DNA of 64,000 bases from contig CM018052.1 of NCBI GenBank assembly GCA_008638375.1, positions 30,217,239 through 30,281,238 of the forward strand, read 5' to 3'. The stretch comes from Nyssa sinensis. Lineage: Eukaryota; Streptophyta; Magnoliopsida; Cornales; Nyssaceae. Positions 23,796 through 33,549 of this stretch are shown here, piece after piece; positions within the stretch are counted from its first letter, which is position 1, and the number at the start of each line of letters is the position of its first letter. The notes below the pieces were generated by a model, which saw only the letters and a program-made list of their open reading frames with translations, made no database searches and was not told the origin of the DNA. Made by a program: the position numbers and the translations under genes.

Positions 23796-24385
23796 GGCCT
23801 GAATGACTTGTAATGGATACAAGGATTCAGGGGTTAATAAGATAGACCAGACTTGAGGGTCTGTGCATTAAGGGAACCAGGCCTAAAGGACTTATAATGG
23901 ATACAAGGCTTTAGGGGTCAATAAGATGGACCGGACCTAGGGTCTGTGCATTAAGAAGACCAGACCTGAAGGACTTGTAATGGATATAAGGCTTCAAGGG
24001 TCAATAAGATGGACCAGACCTGAAGGTTTGTGCATTAAGAGGACCAGGCTTGAAGGACTTGTAATGGATACAAGGCTTTAGGGGTCAATAAGATGGACCA
24101 AACTTGTGAGTCTGTGCATTAAGAGGACCAGACCTAAAGGACTTGTAATGGATACAAGGCTTTAGGGGTCAATAAGATGGACCAAACTTGTGAGTCTGTG
24201 CATTAAGAGGACCAGACCTAAAGGACTTGTAATGGATACAAGGCTTTAAGGGTCAATAAGATGGACTAGACTTGGGGGTCTGTGCATTAAGAGGACCAGG
24301 CCTAAAGGACTTGTAATGGATACAAGGCTTTAGGGGTCAATAAGATGGACCAAACCTGAGGCTTTGTGCATTAAGATGAGACTGC
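23796..24385. repeat. Gypsy A post-pol tandem array, 84-bp units
   Basis: About seven units of 83-85 bases follow the order acttgtaatggatacaaggctttaggggtcaataagatggacc, then gtctgtgcattaagaggacc. The reverse complement resembles the 60-bp units of element B (tggtccatct, acccctaaa, ccttg, ccatt, acaagt), so the array is a feature of the lineage. Confidence 0.9.
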
Positions 24386-25650
24386 CTTTTTGAAAGAATG
24401 CAAGAGATAAAAACTTTTATTGATAATATTTTCGTAGGTGTTCTACATTCCATGGTCTGGGTACAGGATTCCTAACTATGTTTTCTAACTGATATGTGGT
24501 AGGTCAGACAGTCGTTGTTACTCTGTAGGGCCCTTCCCAATTGGGTGATAGTTTTCCCATAGTAGGATCTTTAGTGTTTGGGAACACTCTTCTTAGAACA
24601 AGATCCCTAATTTGGAAACTCAGGGGTTTTAGCCCTGATTTGGAACTGTTAGCCATCTTGTGCTGATATACTTCTATCTTGATTCTAGCTTGATCACGCT
24701 TTTCTTTGAGTAAGTCCAAGTTCTCTGCAAGTTGATGATCATTGGCCCTTTTGGTTGAAAGAGTCCGTCCTCAGGGTAGGCATACCGATCTCCATAGGAA
24801 TTACTGCTTCTGAGCCATAGGCTAGTGAGAATGGAGTTTCAGAGGTAGGTATTCTTCTAGTGGTTCTGTAGGCCTAGAGAACACTAGTGAGTTCTTCTAC
24901 CCATCTTCCTTTGGCTTCTTCCAACCTTTTCTTGATGGCATTAAGGATGGCCCGGTTAGTGACCTCTGCGTACCCATTGGCTTGGGGATGGCCAGGTGAA
25001 GCAAAATGGTGACTGATGTGCAGGTCTTGGCAGAATTTCTTGAAAACTCTCTCTACAAATTGTGTATCGTTGTCTATGATGATGACTCATGGTATGCTGA
25101 ACCTACAAACAATATTCTTCCAAGTGAAGTTTTTGACTTCTGCCTCTGTGATATGTGTGAGCAGTTCAGCCTCCGCCCATTTGGAGAAATAGTCAATGGT
25201 GACTATAAGATATTTTTTGTTCGACGTGGCTTTTGGCAGTGGCCTTACGATGTCCATTCCTCATTGAGCAAAGGGCCATGGGCTAGCAATCAGAATGAGC
25301 TCATGGTGGGGCTAGTGCTGATATGGAGCGAACCGTTGGCATTTGTCACACTTCCGAACATACTCTTTTGCTTGCTTCAACATGCTAGGCCAATAATAGC
25401 CTTGTGTTAGAGCTCGGTGGGCTAGAGTTCTACCGCCATTGTGGTTGCCACAAATTCCTCCGTGAATTTCAACTAGGACATATTTGGACTCTTGTAAAGC
25501 CAGACACCGTAGTAAGGGTTGAGAATAGGATCTTCGGTAGAACTTCGTATTTAAGATCAAGTACCTGGCTGCCCTGATTCGAATTCTTCTGGCTTTGTTC
25601 TTGTCTTCTGGGAGGAGTCCTCCTTCCAGGTACTGGAGAATAGGAGTCAT
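24386..25650 (-). pseudogene. Integrase of gypsy A
   Basis: The minus strand gives the N-terminal zinc-binding part, including GNHNGGRTLAHRALTQGYYW and KCDKCQRFAP. The catalytic core follows, with MDIVRPLPK, FSKWAEAE, IIIDNDTQF (second Asp kept) and HPQANGYAEVTNRAI (Glu kept). The C-terminal part ends RRVFPNTKDPTMGKLSPNWEGPYRV at about 24504. Several stops, for example after QH at 25312 and within the core, break the frame. Integrase would insert the cDNA in the nucleus; this copy looks inactive. Confidence 0.88.
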
Positions 25651-26967
25651 CTAGTTCTGGGTTTGTTCAATGACTTGGGCGACCTGAACCTCTTCTCTGC
25701 TTAGCCTCGACTGGTGTGAGATCTTTAGAGTAGAATCTCCTTTTGTCTTAAGGCGAGATTCCATATTCGCCAAAGCATCAGCTCGGGTGTTCTGGCTTCT
25801 CTCAATTTTTTGGATTATGAATGCTCCAAAGGAGCGTTTCAGCAAATTGACAAGTTCTGAATACTGAAACATCCTGTCGTCTTTGACGAAAAATTCTCCC
25901 AGAACTTGGCTTACCACAAGTTGGGAATCAGAGAAGACTTTGAGGTTCTGAGCCTCGTATTCCAGGGCTAGCTTCATCCCAAGGATAAGGGCTTCGTATT
26001 TAGCTTTATTGTTGGAATCTCTGAACCCCAGACTGACTACCTTTTCTATCATAAACCCGTCAGGGGATTGTAGTACTAAGCCGACGCTAGAACCATGGTC
26101 TGTGGATGATCCGTCGGTGTAAAGTTGCCATGTACCGAGCTTTCACAGAGCTGTGTCATGTCTTGCAGCGTTGGGGTGAACTCAGCGACAAAATTAGCCA
26201 AGGCTTGCCCTTTGATGGAGGTTCGTGGAATGTAGGATATGTCAAATTTTCCTAATTCCACAAACCATTTGACCAGTCGCCCTGAGACCTCGGGCTTCCT
26301 TAAAATTGACTTTAGTGGATAGGCCGTTGGAATCTCAATGGGATGCTCTTGGAAGTAAGGTCGGACCTTCTGTGCAAAAATTATAAGAGCAAAGGCCAGC
26401 TTTTCAATTTCAGGATATCTTTTTTCTGCTTCTAATAAAGTTCTACTGACATAGAATATGGGCTTCTGAACACTCCTGTCTTGTCTGACCAGTACAGAAC
26501 TGACGACGCTATCGAAAACAGCTAGGTAGAGGAGTAATTTTTTCCCCTGGATTGGCTTTGACAAGAGTTTAGTGGAAGCCAAGTACTCCTTCAGTTCTTG
26601 GAAAGATTTTTCACATTCCTCTGACCATTGTAAGGCTCTGTTACCCTTCAAAGCTTTAAAGAATGGAAGGTAGCGATCAGTGGACTTAGAGATAAATCTG
26701 CTCAGAGCTACAATTCTACCGTTCAGAGCTTGAATGTCTTTCTTGGTCTTCGGCGATTCCAGCCCAATCAAAGCCCTGATTTGAGTAGGGTCTGCTTCAA
26801 TACCTCTCTAAGAGACAATGTACCCCAAGAACTTTTCCTTGGTTACACCGAAGGTGCATTTCGAGGGATTCAGTTTCATCTTGTGTTGCTTCAAGATGTC
26901 AAATGTTTGAGCCAAGTGCTGGAGATGGCTGCTCTTCTATAAGCTTTTGAGCAACATATCATCTATG
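25651..26967 (-). pseudogene. RT thumb, RNase H and archaeal-type RNase H of gypsy A
   Basis: Starting from 26967 the minus strand reads YIDDMLLKSL (RT active site), the RT end (LGYIVS), the tethered RNase H (SKPIQGKKLLLYLAVFD and later), and then a second RNase H. The second one has YTDGSS at about 26115, EALILGMKLALE, SDSQLVVSQ and ADALA, which supply acidic residues of the archaeal-type enzyme. Dual RNase H is typical of Tat-lineage elements. Stops at about 26807 and 26935 and frame changes near 26076 show decay. Confidence 0.88.
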
Positions 26968-26972
26968 TAAAC

Positions 26973-28185
26973 TGATAACTGGTTAAAAAGTGCATATTTA
27001 TCTTGTTAATCCTAAATATTCTTGCACTTTTATTATTTTAATTTCTCCAATCTATATGCATTTGCTAGTTAATTCTTATTTTATCTTTTTGCAGAGAAAG
27101 CTTGATAAAGTTGATGATTTAGTGGTGAATTTGGAGCAAAAGGAAAATATTGGGATTCGAAGTGCGAAAAGAAGTGGAAAACAAGTGATTTTGGGTTAGA
27201 AGAGAGGCTTGATCCATATATAGGTGGACTAGGGCCCATTTTAGCATTATAGGCTCTATTTTGGAGCACTTTAGACTCCCTTTTTGGGCCCCTAATGCCT
27301 AATTACGGGATTTTATGTTATTTTTCTAAATTCTTATTTTGTAAGGGTATTTTTGGAAAAAGGGGGATAATATTGTAACCTAGGGTTTTGGAAAAGAAGG
27401 GGGGCCGTCTTGGAGATCTAGAGAGGAAGAGAAGAAGGAAGGAGAGATATCTAAAGAAGAAGATGAAGAATTCCATGGCTATGGTGTCCTCTTCCACGAT
27501 CATGGGCTAAGTTCTCTTATTCCTAGGGTTTAGATGAAACCCTAATCAAGTAATATTGTTTCTTTGTATTTTATTTTTGGGTTAATTAGTCTTGGATGTT
27601 GATTGTATAACATTGGGATTTTATTAAAGCATTGATCGTATTATTCAATTGCACATAATCAATTTCTGTGATTTTGTTTATGTGGTTATACAATAGTAAT
27701 ATGTGTACATACATCAAAACCGTAGGACGAGTCATAACTCAGGGAAAACAAATTGTGACTATGACCTTAGAATTAGCGTAGACAATTTGTATTGACCAAA
27801 GATGATTCGTGCTTAGGGTTTTGGTGTGTGATTTTCTTGATGATTGTATTGAGGCTTGTAGCCAAAATACGTCTTTTACATCCAAATTGAATGACCCAAG
27901 AATTAATACAATTGAAGCTAATTACAAGATTAGTGGTGGATTCAACACCCTAGGAATTCTCTTTTAATTTGATTCCTCATTCATTCAGTTAAATATTTGC
28001 TTTAAGTATAGTTCTTATTTAAGTTTAGGAAAAAAATCAACAACAATCAATCTTTGTTAATTTCAATTAAAATTAATCTCAACTTTAGTTTTTAAACAAT
28101 TAACAGTCTCTGTGGGTTCGACCCTTACTTCTCTACTATACTAGTAGTTTAGTTTGGTAATTTTATTGATTTCCACGACAGATCA
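26973..28185. mobile_element. Solo LTR inserted in the RT active-site region
   Basis: It begins TGATAACTGG and ends GACAGATCA. A perfect 5-bp duplication, TAAAC, flanks it at 26968-26972 and 28186-28190. Removing the insert and one TAAAC restores the RT frame across Met-Glu-Val-Tyr-Ile-Asp-Asp. The right part contains ctctgtgggttcgacccttac, wording common near the ends of plant gypsy LTRs. No coding sequence. Confidence 0.93.
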
Positions 28186-28960
28186 TAAACTTCCATGGTG
28201 TTGCCGATTAGAAGACTGAACATCTTATTAACCAGACGCTGATAAGTTGCTCTAGCATTTTTCAGTCCAAACGACATCACTCTATAGCAATAGAGTCCTC
28301 GCTCAGTAATGAAAGCTGTCTTTTCCTGGTCTGATGGGTACATCTAGATCTGGTTGTATCCAGCGTAGGCATCCATGAAACTCATGAGTTCATGCCCTGT
28401 AGTGGCATCGAAGAGTTGGTCAATCCTCGGGAGAGGAAAACTATCTTTGGGACAAGCTTTGTTGAGGCCTGTATAGTCAACACAGACTCTCCACTTGCCA
28501 TTTTTTTTCTGACCAGAACGGTGTTGGCTAGCCATTCTGGGTAAAATACCTCTTAGATCATCTTGACCTCAAGCAATCTCTGGACCTCCTCATTAACGAC
28601 CCGATGTTGTTCTGGAGCGTGTGTCCTTCTTTTTTGTCTCACTGGTGGGTGGTCAGGATCTACCATCAACTTGTGAGTAATGAGGTTCGGATCAATGCCC
28701 TCCATATCCATTGTTTACCAAGTGAACACAGAGAGGTTGTCTTTTAAGAATTCTATCATCTCTTCTTGCTCGGCAAGTGTCAGGTCTGGACCAATCTGTA
28801 TATAACGCCCTTGTTCTTTCGAGCTAACCAGCACTTTGATGGGGTCTCCTACGGGCTTGGCCTTGCTGTCCCTTCCTCTAGTGCTTAAAGGCTCATCCAT
28901 TCTAGAAGAGTAGTCTTCTGCCTCGTGATGGTGGGAGAGGTCTGGATCCACGCATTCACG
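28186..28960 (-). pseudogene. Reverse transcriptase (fingers and palm) of gypsy A
   Basis: The minus strand shows KWRVCVDYTGLNKACPKDSFPLPRIDQL (28344-28535), MSFMDAYAGYNQI, then a stop, then the TAFITERGLYCYRVMSFGLKNA segment and GNTMEVY, where the solo LTR interrupts. FMDAY carries one of the catalytic aspartates. A stop lies at about 28341-28343, and others lie upstream (about 28553 and 28712). The wording is that of Tat-lineage RT. Confidence 0.9.
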
Positions 28961-28975
28961 AGCGTGCAGTAATTG

Positions 28976-29569
28976 TTATTTGGAGGCCCTCTCCTTGAGC
29001 GCGAGAGCATGACACTCTCGAGAGGTCGGTTGACATCCTTTGATGGAGTAGACAGCATGATTGTGGACGTACTGCAGGCATTGGTGGAGGGTCGAGGTGA
29101 CCGCTCCCATTTGGTGTAGCCAAGGTCTTCCAATGATAACTTTGTAAGGGGACTTGGTATTCAAAACCATGTATTCTGACATTGTGGTCTTTTGTCCATC
29201 TCCTTCTCTTGCTGTGGTAGGAAGGTCAATCCTCCCTAATGGGGTACTGAGGTTCTCGTCAAATCCTGCCATGATTGCAACGGTGGGTTTGATGTCGTTG
29301 GGATTGAGCTTCATCTGTTTGAGGGGTTCGTAGAATAGCACATTCCCAGAACTCCCTGTATCCACCAAGACTCTTCGGATCTCAAAGTTAGCGATCGTGA
29401 AAGAGATGATGAAGGCGTCACTGTGAGGACAGTGCACCCCTACAAGATCTTGTTCTGAGAACTGGATCTCAGGTACTGGCCTCAATTTCTTCTCAACGTT
29501 AGTGATCTGTAGGATGCTGGGAGTAACTTTAGCCTCCCGAGCATACCTTTTTCTTGCTCTGTTGGACAT
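28976..29569 (-). pseudogene. Aspartic protease region of gypsy A
   Basis: The frame of 197 codons contains the active-site motif VLVDTGSSGNVLF, with catalytic Asp and the DTG triad intact, and the flap-side region KVIIGRPWLHQMGAV. It follows the gag zinc-knuckle-like segment and precedes RT, the standard gypsy order. It is among the best-preserved pieces of the element. Confidence 0.88.
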
Positions 29570-29571
29570 TC

Positions 29572-31325
29572 CTACTGCTGGGTTGTCTGCGTGGAAGACG
29601 AAGATAACTTGATTATTCTACTGCTGAGGCTCGTTCCTTGCATCTTTTTGTTCTGGCCTCTGCTCCAGCCTCCTCTGTTGGGGCCTATCATCACGGGGGT
29701 TTTGCCTCTCCTCCTGCCTGACAAACTCCCGCAGCCATCCTTTTGGTATGAGTTGCTCAATTTCTGACTTAAGGGACTTGCATGCATCAGTGGTATGCTC
29801 GTAGTCCTTATGGAAATCACAATACTTACTCCGATCTCAGTGGCCGGGATCGCCTCTTAATGGCTCTGGCCATCTTAGGTTTTCACTTGTTCGGACTTGC
29901 CGAAGTATGTGAGTTAGAGAGGCATTTAGAGGAGTAAAGGTGGTGAACCCCCTTGGAGCAGTGCTGTTTTGAGTTCTGGAGGTCGTTCTCCTGTCTGGGC
30001 TTCTAAGCCTCTTCCTGGTCATACTGGAGTCTTTCTTTTGGTCGTCTTACTGGGCTTGCTCTTTAACCTTTTGAGAGGTGTTCTTTGCTTCCTCCAGGTT
30101 TATGTACTTTCTAGCTCGATCCATGAGGGTTGTCATGTCGGTAGGAGGGCTCTTTGTCAGAGAATCTCTGAAGCCTCCTTGAGTAAGGCCAAAGGTCATA
30201 GTAGCCACGAGGAAGCTTGGGCTGCAATCTGTAATTTCTGTAAGCTCGGAGTTGAATCGTGCAATGTAATCCCTGAGAGGCTTTCCTTTGGACTACTTTA
30301 CATTAAGCAAGAACTCTTGGCCCTTTCTTAACCTTTTACTAGTCATGAGTCTGTCAAGGAAGCGTTTGCCGTGCTCGTAGAAGCTAGTGATTGAGCTCGG
30401 TGGGAGGTGGTGAAATCTCTTCAGAGCAATTCCTTTGAGGCTAGTTACGAACATTCGGCACATAAAGGCGTCAGAAGCCCCATGTAGTGCCATAGTATAC
30501 TGGTAATGAGATAAATGGTCCCTTGGGTCCCTAGTCCCATCATAAGGGGTGAACCCCTGGGACGACAAATTTCTTTGGCCTCTCCTCGGCCATGATTGAA
30601 GGAGTAAACGGCGTGGAAAATCTTTCAAGCAACCTGGCTAACTCATCTTGTTCTAGAAGGATTTGAATACCTCTCACAGCAACAGTATGATCCATGGAGT
30701 CCGCGACTTCTTCAGCCCTTCGTGGATCTCTTGGTGGGATCGGTTGTTACGAGTCCTGCCTTGCGGCTTCAGTGCCCATGTGGATGGGATGACCCTGGTC
30801 CATGGCCGGAAAGTGACGTTGGTCCTCTTGAGTAGGGGGAACTAGAGCCGTTTGAGGTTGAGACCCTTGCGGTGTGGGGTTTGCCCCTGAAGCCATCTGG
30901 GTTGGAGCCCTAGTGGTGCTGCGATAGTGAACATTTAGAATAAAGGTTGGTATCCCCCTGCCTGCGGCTGCTAATGGCTGGGGGTCTTTGCCATTATGGG
31001 TGGTACCTTGGGGGTACACTGGTTGATTACTGGGAATTTCTTCATAAAATCCTCCGTCCGTGGTAGCAATAGGAGGTCGTGTCCTTTGATCGGCCATGTT
31101 GACTGGTGGATTCAAAGGGTTGGTTCCATGATTCTGGGTAAGCATCGCCAAAGTTTTGGACATGGCAAGAAGTTGTTCTTGCATCAAGTCATTCTGCCTC
31201 TTAACTAAGTCAAGTTGTTGCTGTATGAGATTAGTTGTTTGTCCCCTTCCTCATCCGGCAAGCGACCGGGGTTGAGGGTTTTGAGGATTTTGAGCATTCT
31301 TTCTCGGTTGAAGATTGGGAGTCAT
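29572..31325 (-). pseudogene. Gag of gypsy A
   Basis: It starts at ATG 31325 (MTPNLQPRKNAQNPQ, with an early stop at the end of that segment). It continues through a Gln-, Leu- and Met-rich helical part (DLMQEQLLAMSKTLAML) and a Pro-rich stretch. The retrotransposon gag core follows at 30293-30628, with DHLSHYQYTMALHGA and RRFLDRL-like words. A CCHC-like segment, YCDFHKDYEHTTDAC, lies near 29775-29825. Several stops and frame changes are present. Gag would form the virus-like particle shell. Confidence 0.85.
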
Positions 31326-31394
31326 GGTCCTTCGGCGTGAAGGAGGATAAGTTTGTTTGTAAGTAAAGCACTTTCGTTGAAAGAATGACTGTCA

Positions 31395-31412
31395 TTCCCA
31401 CAGACGGCGTCA
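31395..31412 (-). promoter_or_regulatory. Second primer-binding-site-like sequence of gypsy A
   Basis: The minus strand reads TGACGCCGTCTGTGGGAA, one base from the site at 31659-31676. It follows an LTR-like end (GTGCAGTATCA), and gag follows directly. Confidence 0.7.
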
Positions 31413-31658
31413 AACTGATACTGCACTTTTTTGCACACAGTAGGCTCTCGTGCACAATATTGTCCACTTTGGGCCTGGGCCCACACGGCTTTGTTCTTCT
31501 AGGGAGGAAAAGACCTTGTGCAAGGAAGAAAGTAGCCTCGGGCTTATAAGCGGCACCAGTTCTCGACTCCTATTCGATATGAGACTCAAAGTGGCACAAC
31601 AGCTACTCCCCCCGGTCAGGACTGGTGGAGCACAAGAATTAGGCACGTGGCCCAAGCG
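31413..31658 (-). repeat. LTR-end-like segment between the two primer-binding sites
   Basis: On the minus strand it ends AAAAGTGCAGTATCA, close to the LTR end of this family (GTGCAGCATCA). It contains CTTATAAGCC and AAAGTGGACAATATT, words common in short plant LTRs. It looks like a second, different LTR 3' part placed between PBS 1 and PBS 2. Confidence 0.5.
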
Positions 31659-31676
31659 TTCCCACAGACGGCGCCA
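31659..31676 (-). promoter_or_regulatory. Primer-binding site 1 of gypsy A
   Basis: The minus strand reads TGGCGCCGTCTGTGGGAA, starting three bases inside the 5' LTR end. TGGCGCC is a primer-binding-site start widely used by plant gypsy elements. The identity of the tRNA was not resolved. Confidence 0.8.
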
Positions 31677-31678
31677 GC

Positions 31679-32238
31679 TAATGCTGCACTTTTTGGTCGG
31701 TTAGGGCTCCGAACTCCGTTGCTTGAGAAACACTCAAAGAGAAGGATCAGAGGACCACCGGGTTGGCTCCAATGGTAGCCGCTCTGACGCTTAAGTCAAT
31801 AAAACTGAATTGAAAGACTGTAATTGTAAACCAAAGAATGAGTATGAATATAATAGCATACCTTAGGGTTTAATTTATAGGCTACGGCCTTCCTAAGTTG
31901 ATTAAGATTTAGAGCCATAGAAATAGGGATTTGATCATCGGAGAGTAGCAGTTACCATGTTGGACACTATGCTTGTGAGATATCCATGGGTGTCAGTTTC
32001 CTTGTTGAATATTGTTTCCTTATCCTTAGTTCGATAAGATACCAAAGGTGGTGACGAGTTCTGAACACTGAGAGATGCTCTAAAGGCCTTGTGCACCGAC
32101 CTGTGAGTTCTGAAAGCCAAGTGTCTAAGCCTGCCCTGGATGGCTGAGTGTCCAAGTTTGCTCTGGATGGCCGAGCTTTAACTGATTTGAAATTACGCAT
32201 GTCACATGGAGATTGGTCTGTCACTTTGTGGTATATCA
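31679..32238 (-). repeat. 5' LTR of gypsy A (intact, 560 bp)
   Basis: It reads TAATGCTGCAC at the left and TATATCA at the right. It shares its whole length with the split left LTR, with about one difference per nine bases in the part compared. On the minus strand a TATAAAT-type box is present in the region corresponding to about 31875-31885. Confidence 0.93.
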
Positions 32239-33549
32239 ATATAACAAAATAATTTATTTATATTATAATATATTTAATTTTCTATATCTCCTTTAATTAT
32301 ATCAAATATAAAATAGGGAACTTAATGAAAGGTTCAAAAATAATTTTTTAATTAAGATTGAGTCTAATCATTTTTGTTTAACTTTAAAAGTCTATCAATT
32401 ATGTTATGACTAAAATATCATTCCATATATATTTAGTATTTTTCAATACAAGCTTCTTAACCATTTCCCGTGAATTTGCAGGTATGTTAAAAAGAATGTT
32501 TTTTTAAATTTCAAAATACAATAACTTACAAATTAAAAATTTATTTTAAATAAAAATTATATATTTAGACACTAAAAATTGAGATATCTTAAACAAGATC
32601 CATATAACTTATGAAAATTTAAACAAAAAAAAAAAGCCTATAAAGAGTGGAATTTCATTCTAGGAAAATAGTAAAATTTCATTGTTTCATTGAAAGAATG
32701 AAATTTCACTGTTTCCTAGAGAGATAGTGAGATTTGATGAGAAGGAACCCTTTCAAGTGATAGATTACAAAAATACAAATCATTCTAAAAAATAATGAAA
32801 TTATTTCCAACTGATATATGTATCCGTCAAATGAAAAATAGTAAAAAATTCACTTAGTTCTTTAAAACACAATTCAATAAATATACTCAACTTTAGATAG
32901 TGAAATTTTACTAATCTAATAAAATAAATATATACTTAATTTTAGACAGTAAAATTTTAATATTTTTAATCAATACAAATCGAATTGATTCAATTTCAAA
33001 AAAAATAGTGAAATTTCATTATTTAATGAAACTTGTTTTAGTTCACTTTATTTTTAAAAGAAATAGTCAGATTTTACTGTTTCAATGAAATAAAATAAAA
33101 GCTTAACTTATACAGTAGAATTATAATAATTTAATGAAGACCAGTTTCAATTTAATTCATGTGTATAGAAAAAGTAAAATTTCCCTCTTTGAATAAAATT
33201 TGTTTCTATTATAGTTCCAAATTCAATGAAAGAGTGAAATCTCTTTTAAAAGTAGTGAAATTTATTCTATTCTTTCCTTTTGATTCAATTTATTCGAATT
33301 TCACAGAACAGTTAAATTTCACTATTTTAATGAAACAAGTTTAGGTTAGTTCCTTTTTTAAAAAACAAAAATAGTGAAGTTTCACTATTTTAATGAAATA
33401 AAATAAAAACTCAACTTATACAATGAAATTTCATAGCTTTTAATTAATCCATATTCAATTTAGTTCACTTTCACAAAAATAATAAAATTCCACTATTTTA
33501 ATCAAATCAATTTCAGTTTAGTTCATGTGTATAGTACCCAAAGAGTTTT
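32239..33549. repeat. Duplicated block with degenerate 50-62 bp tandem array (copy A)
   Basis: From about 32880 to 33530 the motif atagtgaaatttcactattttaatgaaac recurs with spacings of about 50-62 bases (for example 32948, 33005, 33063, 33113, 33172, 33233, 33310, 33372, 33423, 33481). The motif core, gtgaaatttcac, is palindromic. The same array exists in copy B at about 51880-52530. No coding sequence. Confidence 0.85.

Larger units (their letters stand above)
11547..32238 (-). mobile_element. Ty3/gypsy Tat-lineage LTR retrotransposon A, full length, nested insertions
   Basis: Two 560-bp LTRs flank it, after removal of the CACTA insertion from the left one. The flanking 5-mers are ATATA at 11542-11546 and 32239-32243, and copy B has an empty site near 51325. 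On the minus strand the order is 5' LTR (31679-32238), primer-binding site, gag, protease, RT, RNase H, archaeal-type RNase H, integrase, an 84-bp tandem array, an antisense extra ORF, a polypurine tract and the 3' LTR. The second RNase H and the antisense ORF point to the Tat lineage. It cannot move by itself: gag and pol have several stops and insertions. Three other elements lie inside it. Confidence 0.93.

Noticed and set aside
25006..25410. A 134-codon plus-strand frame opposite integrase
   Set aside because: Antisense shadow of the integrase core; no domain of its own.
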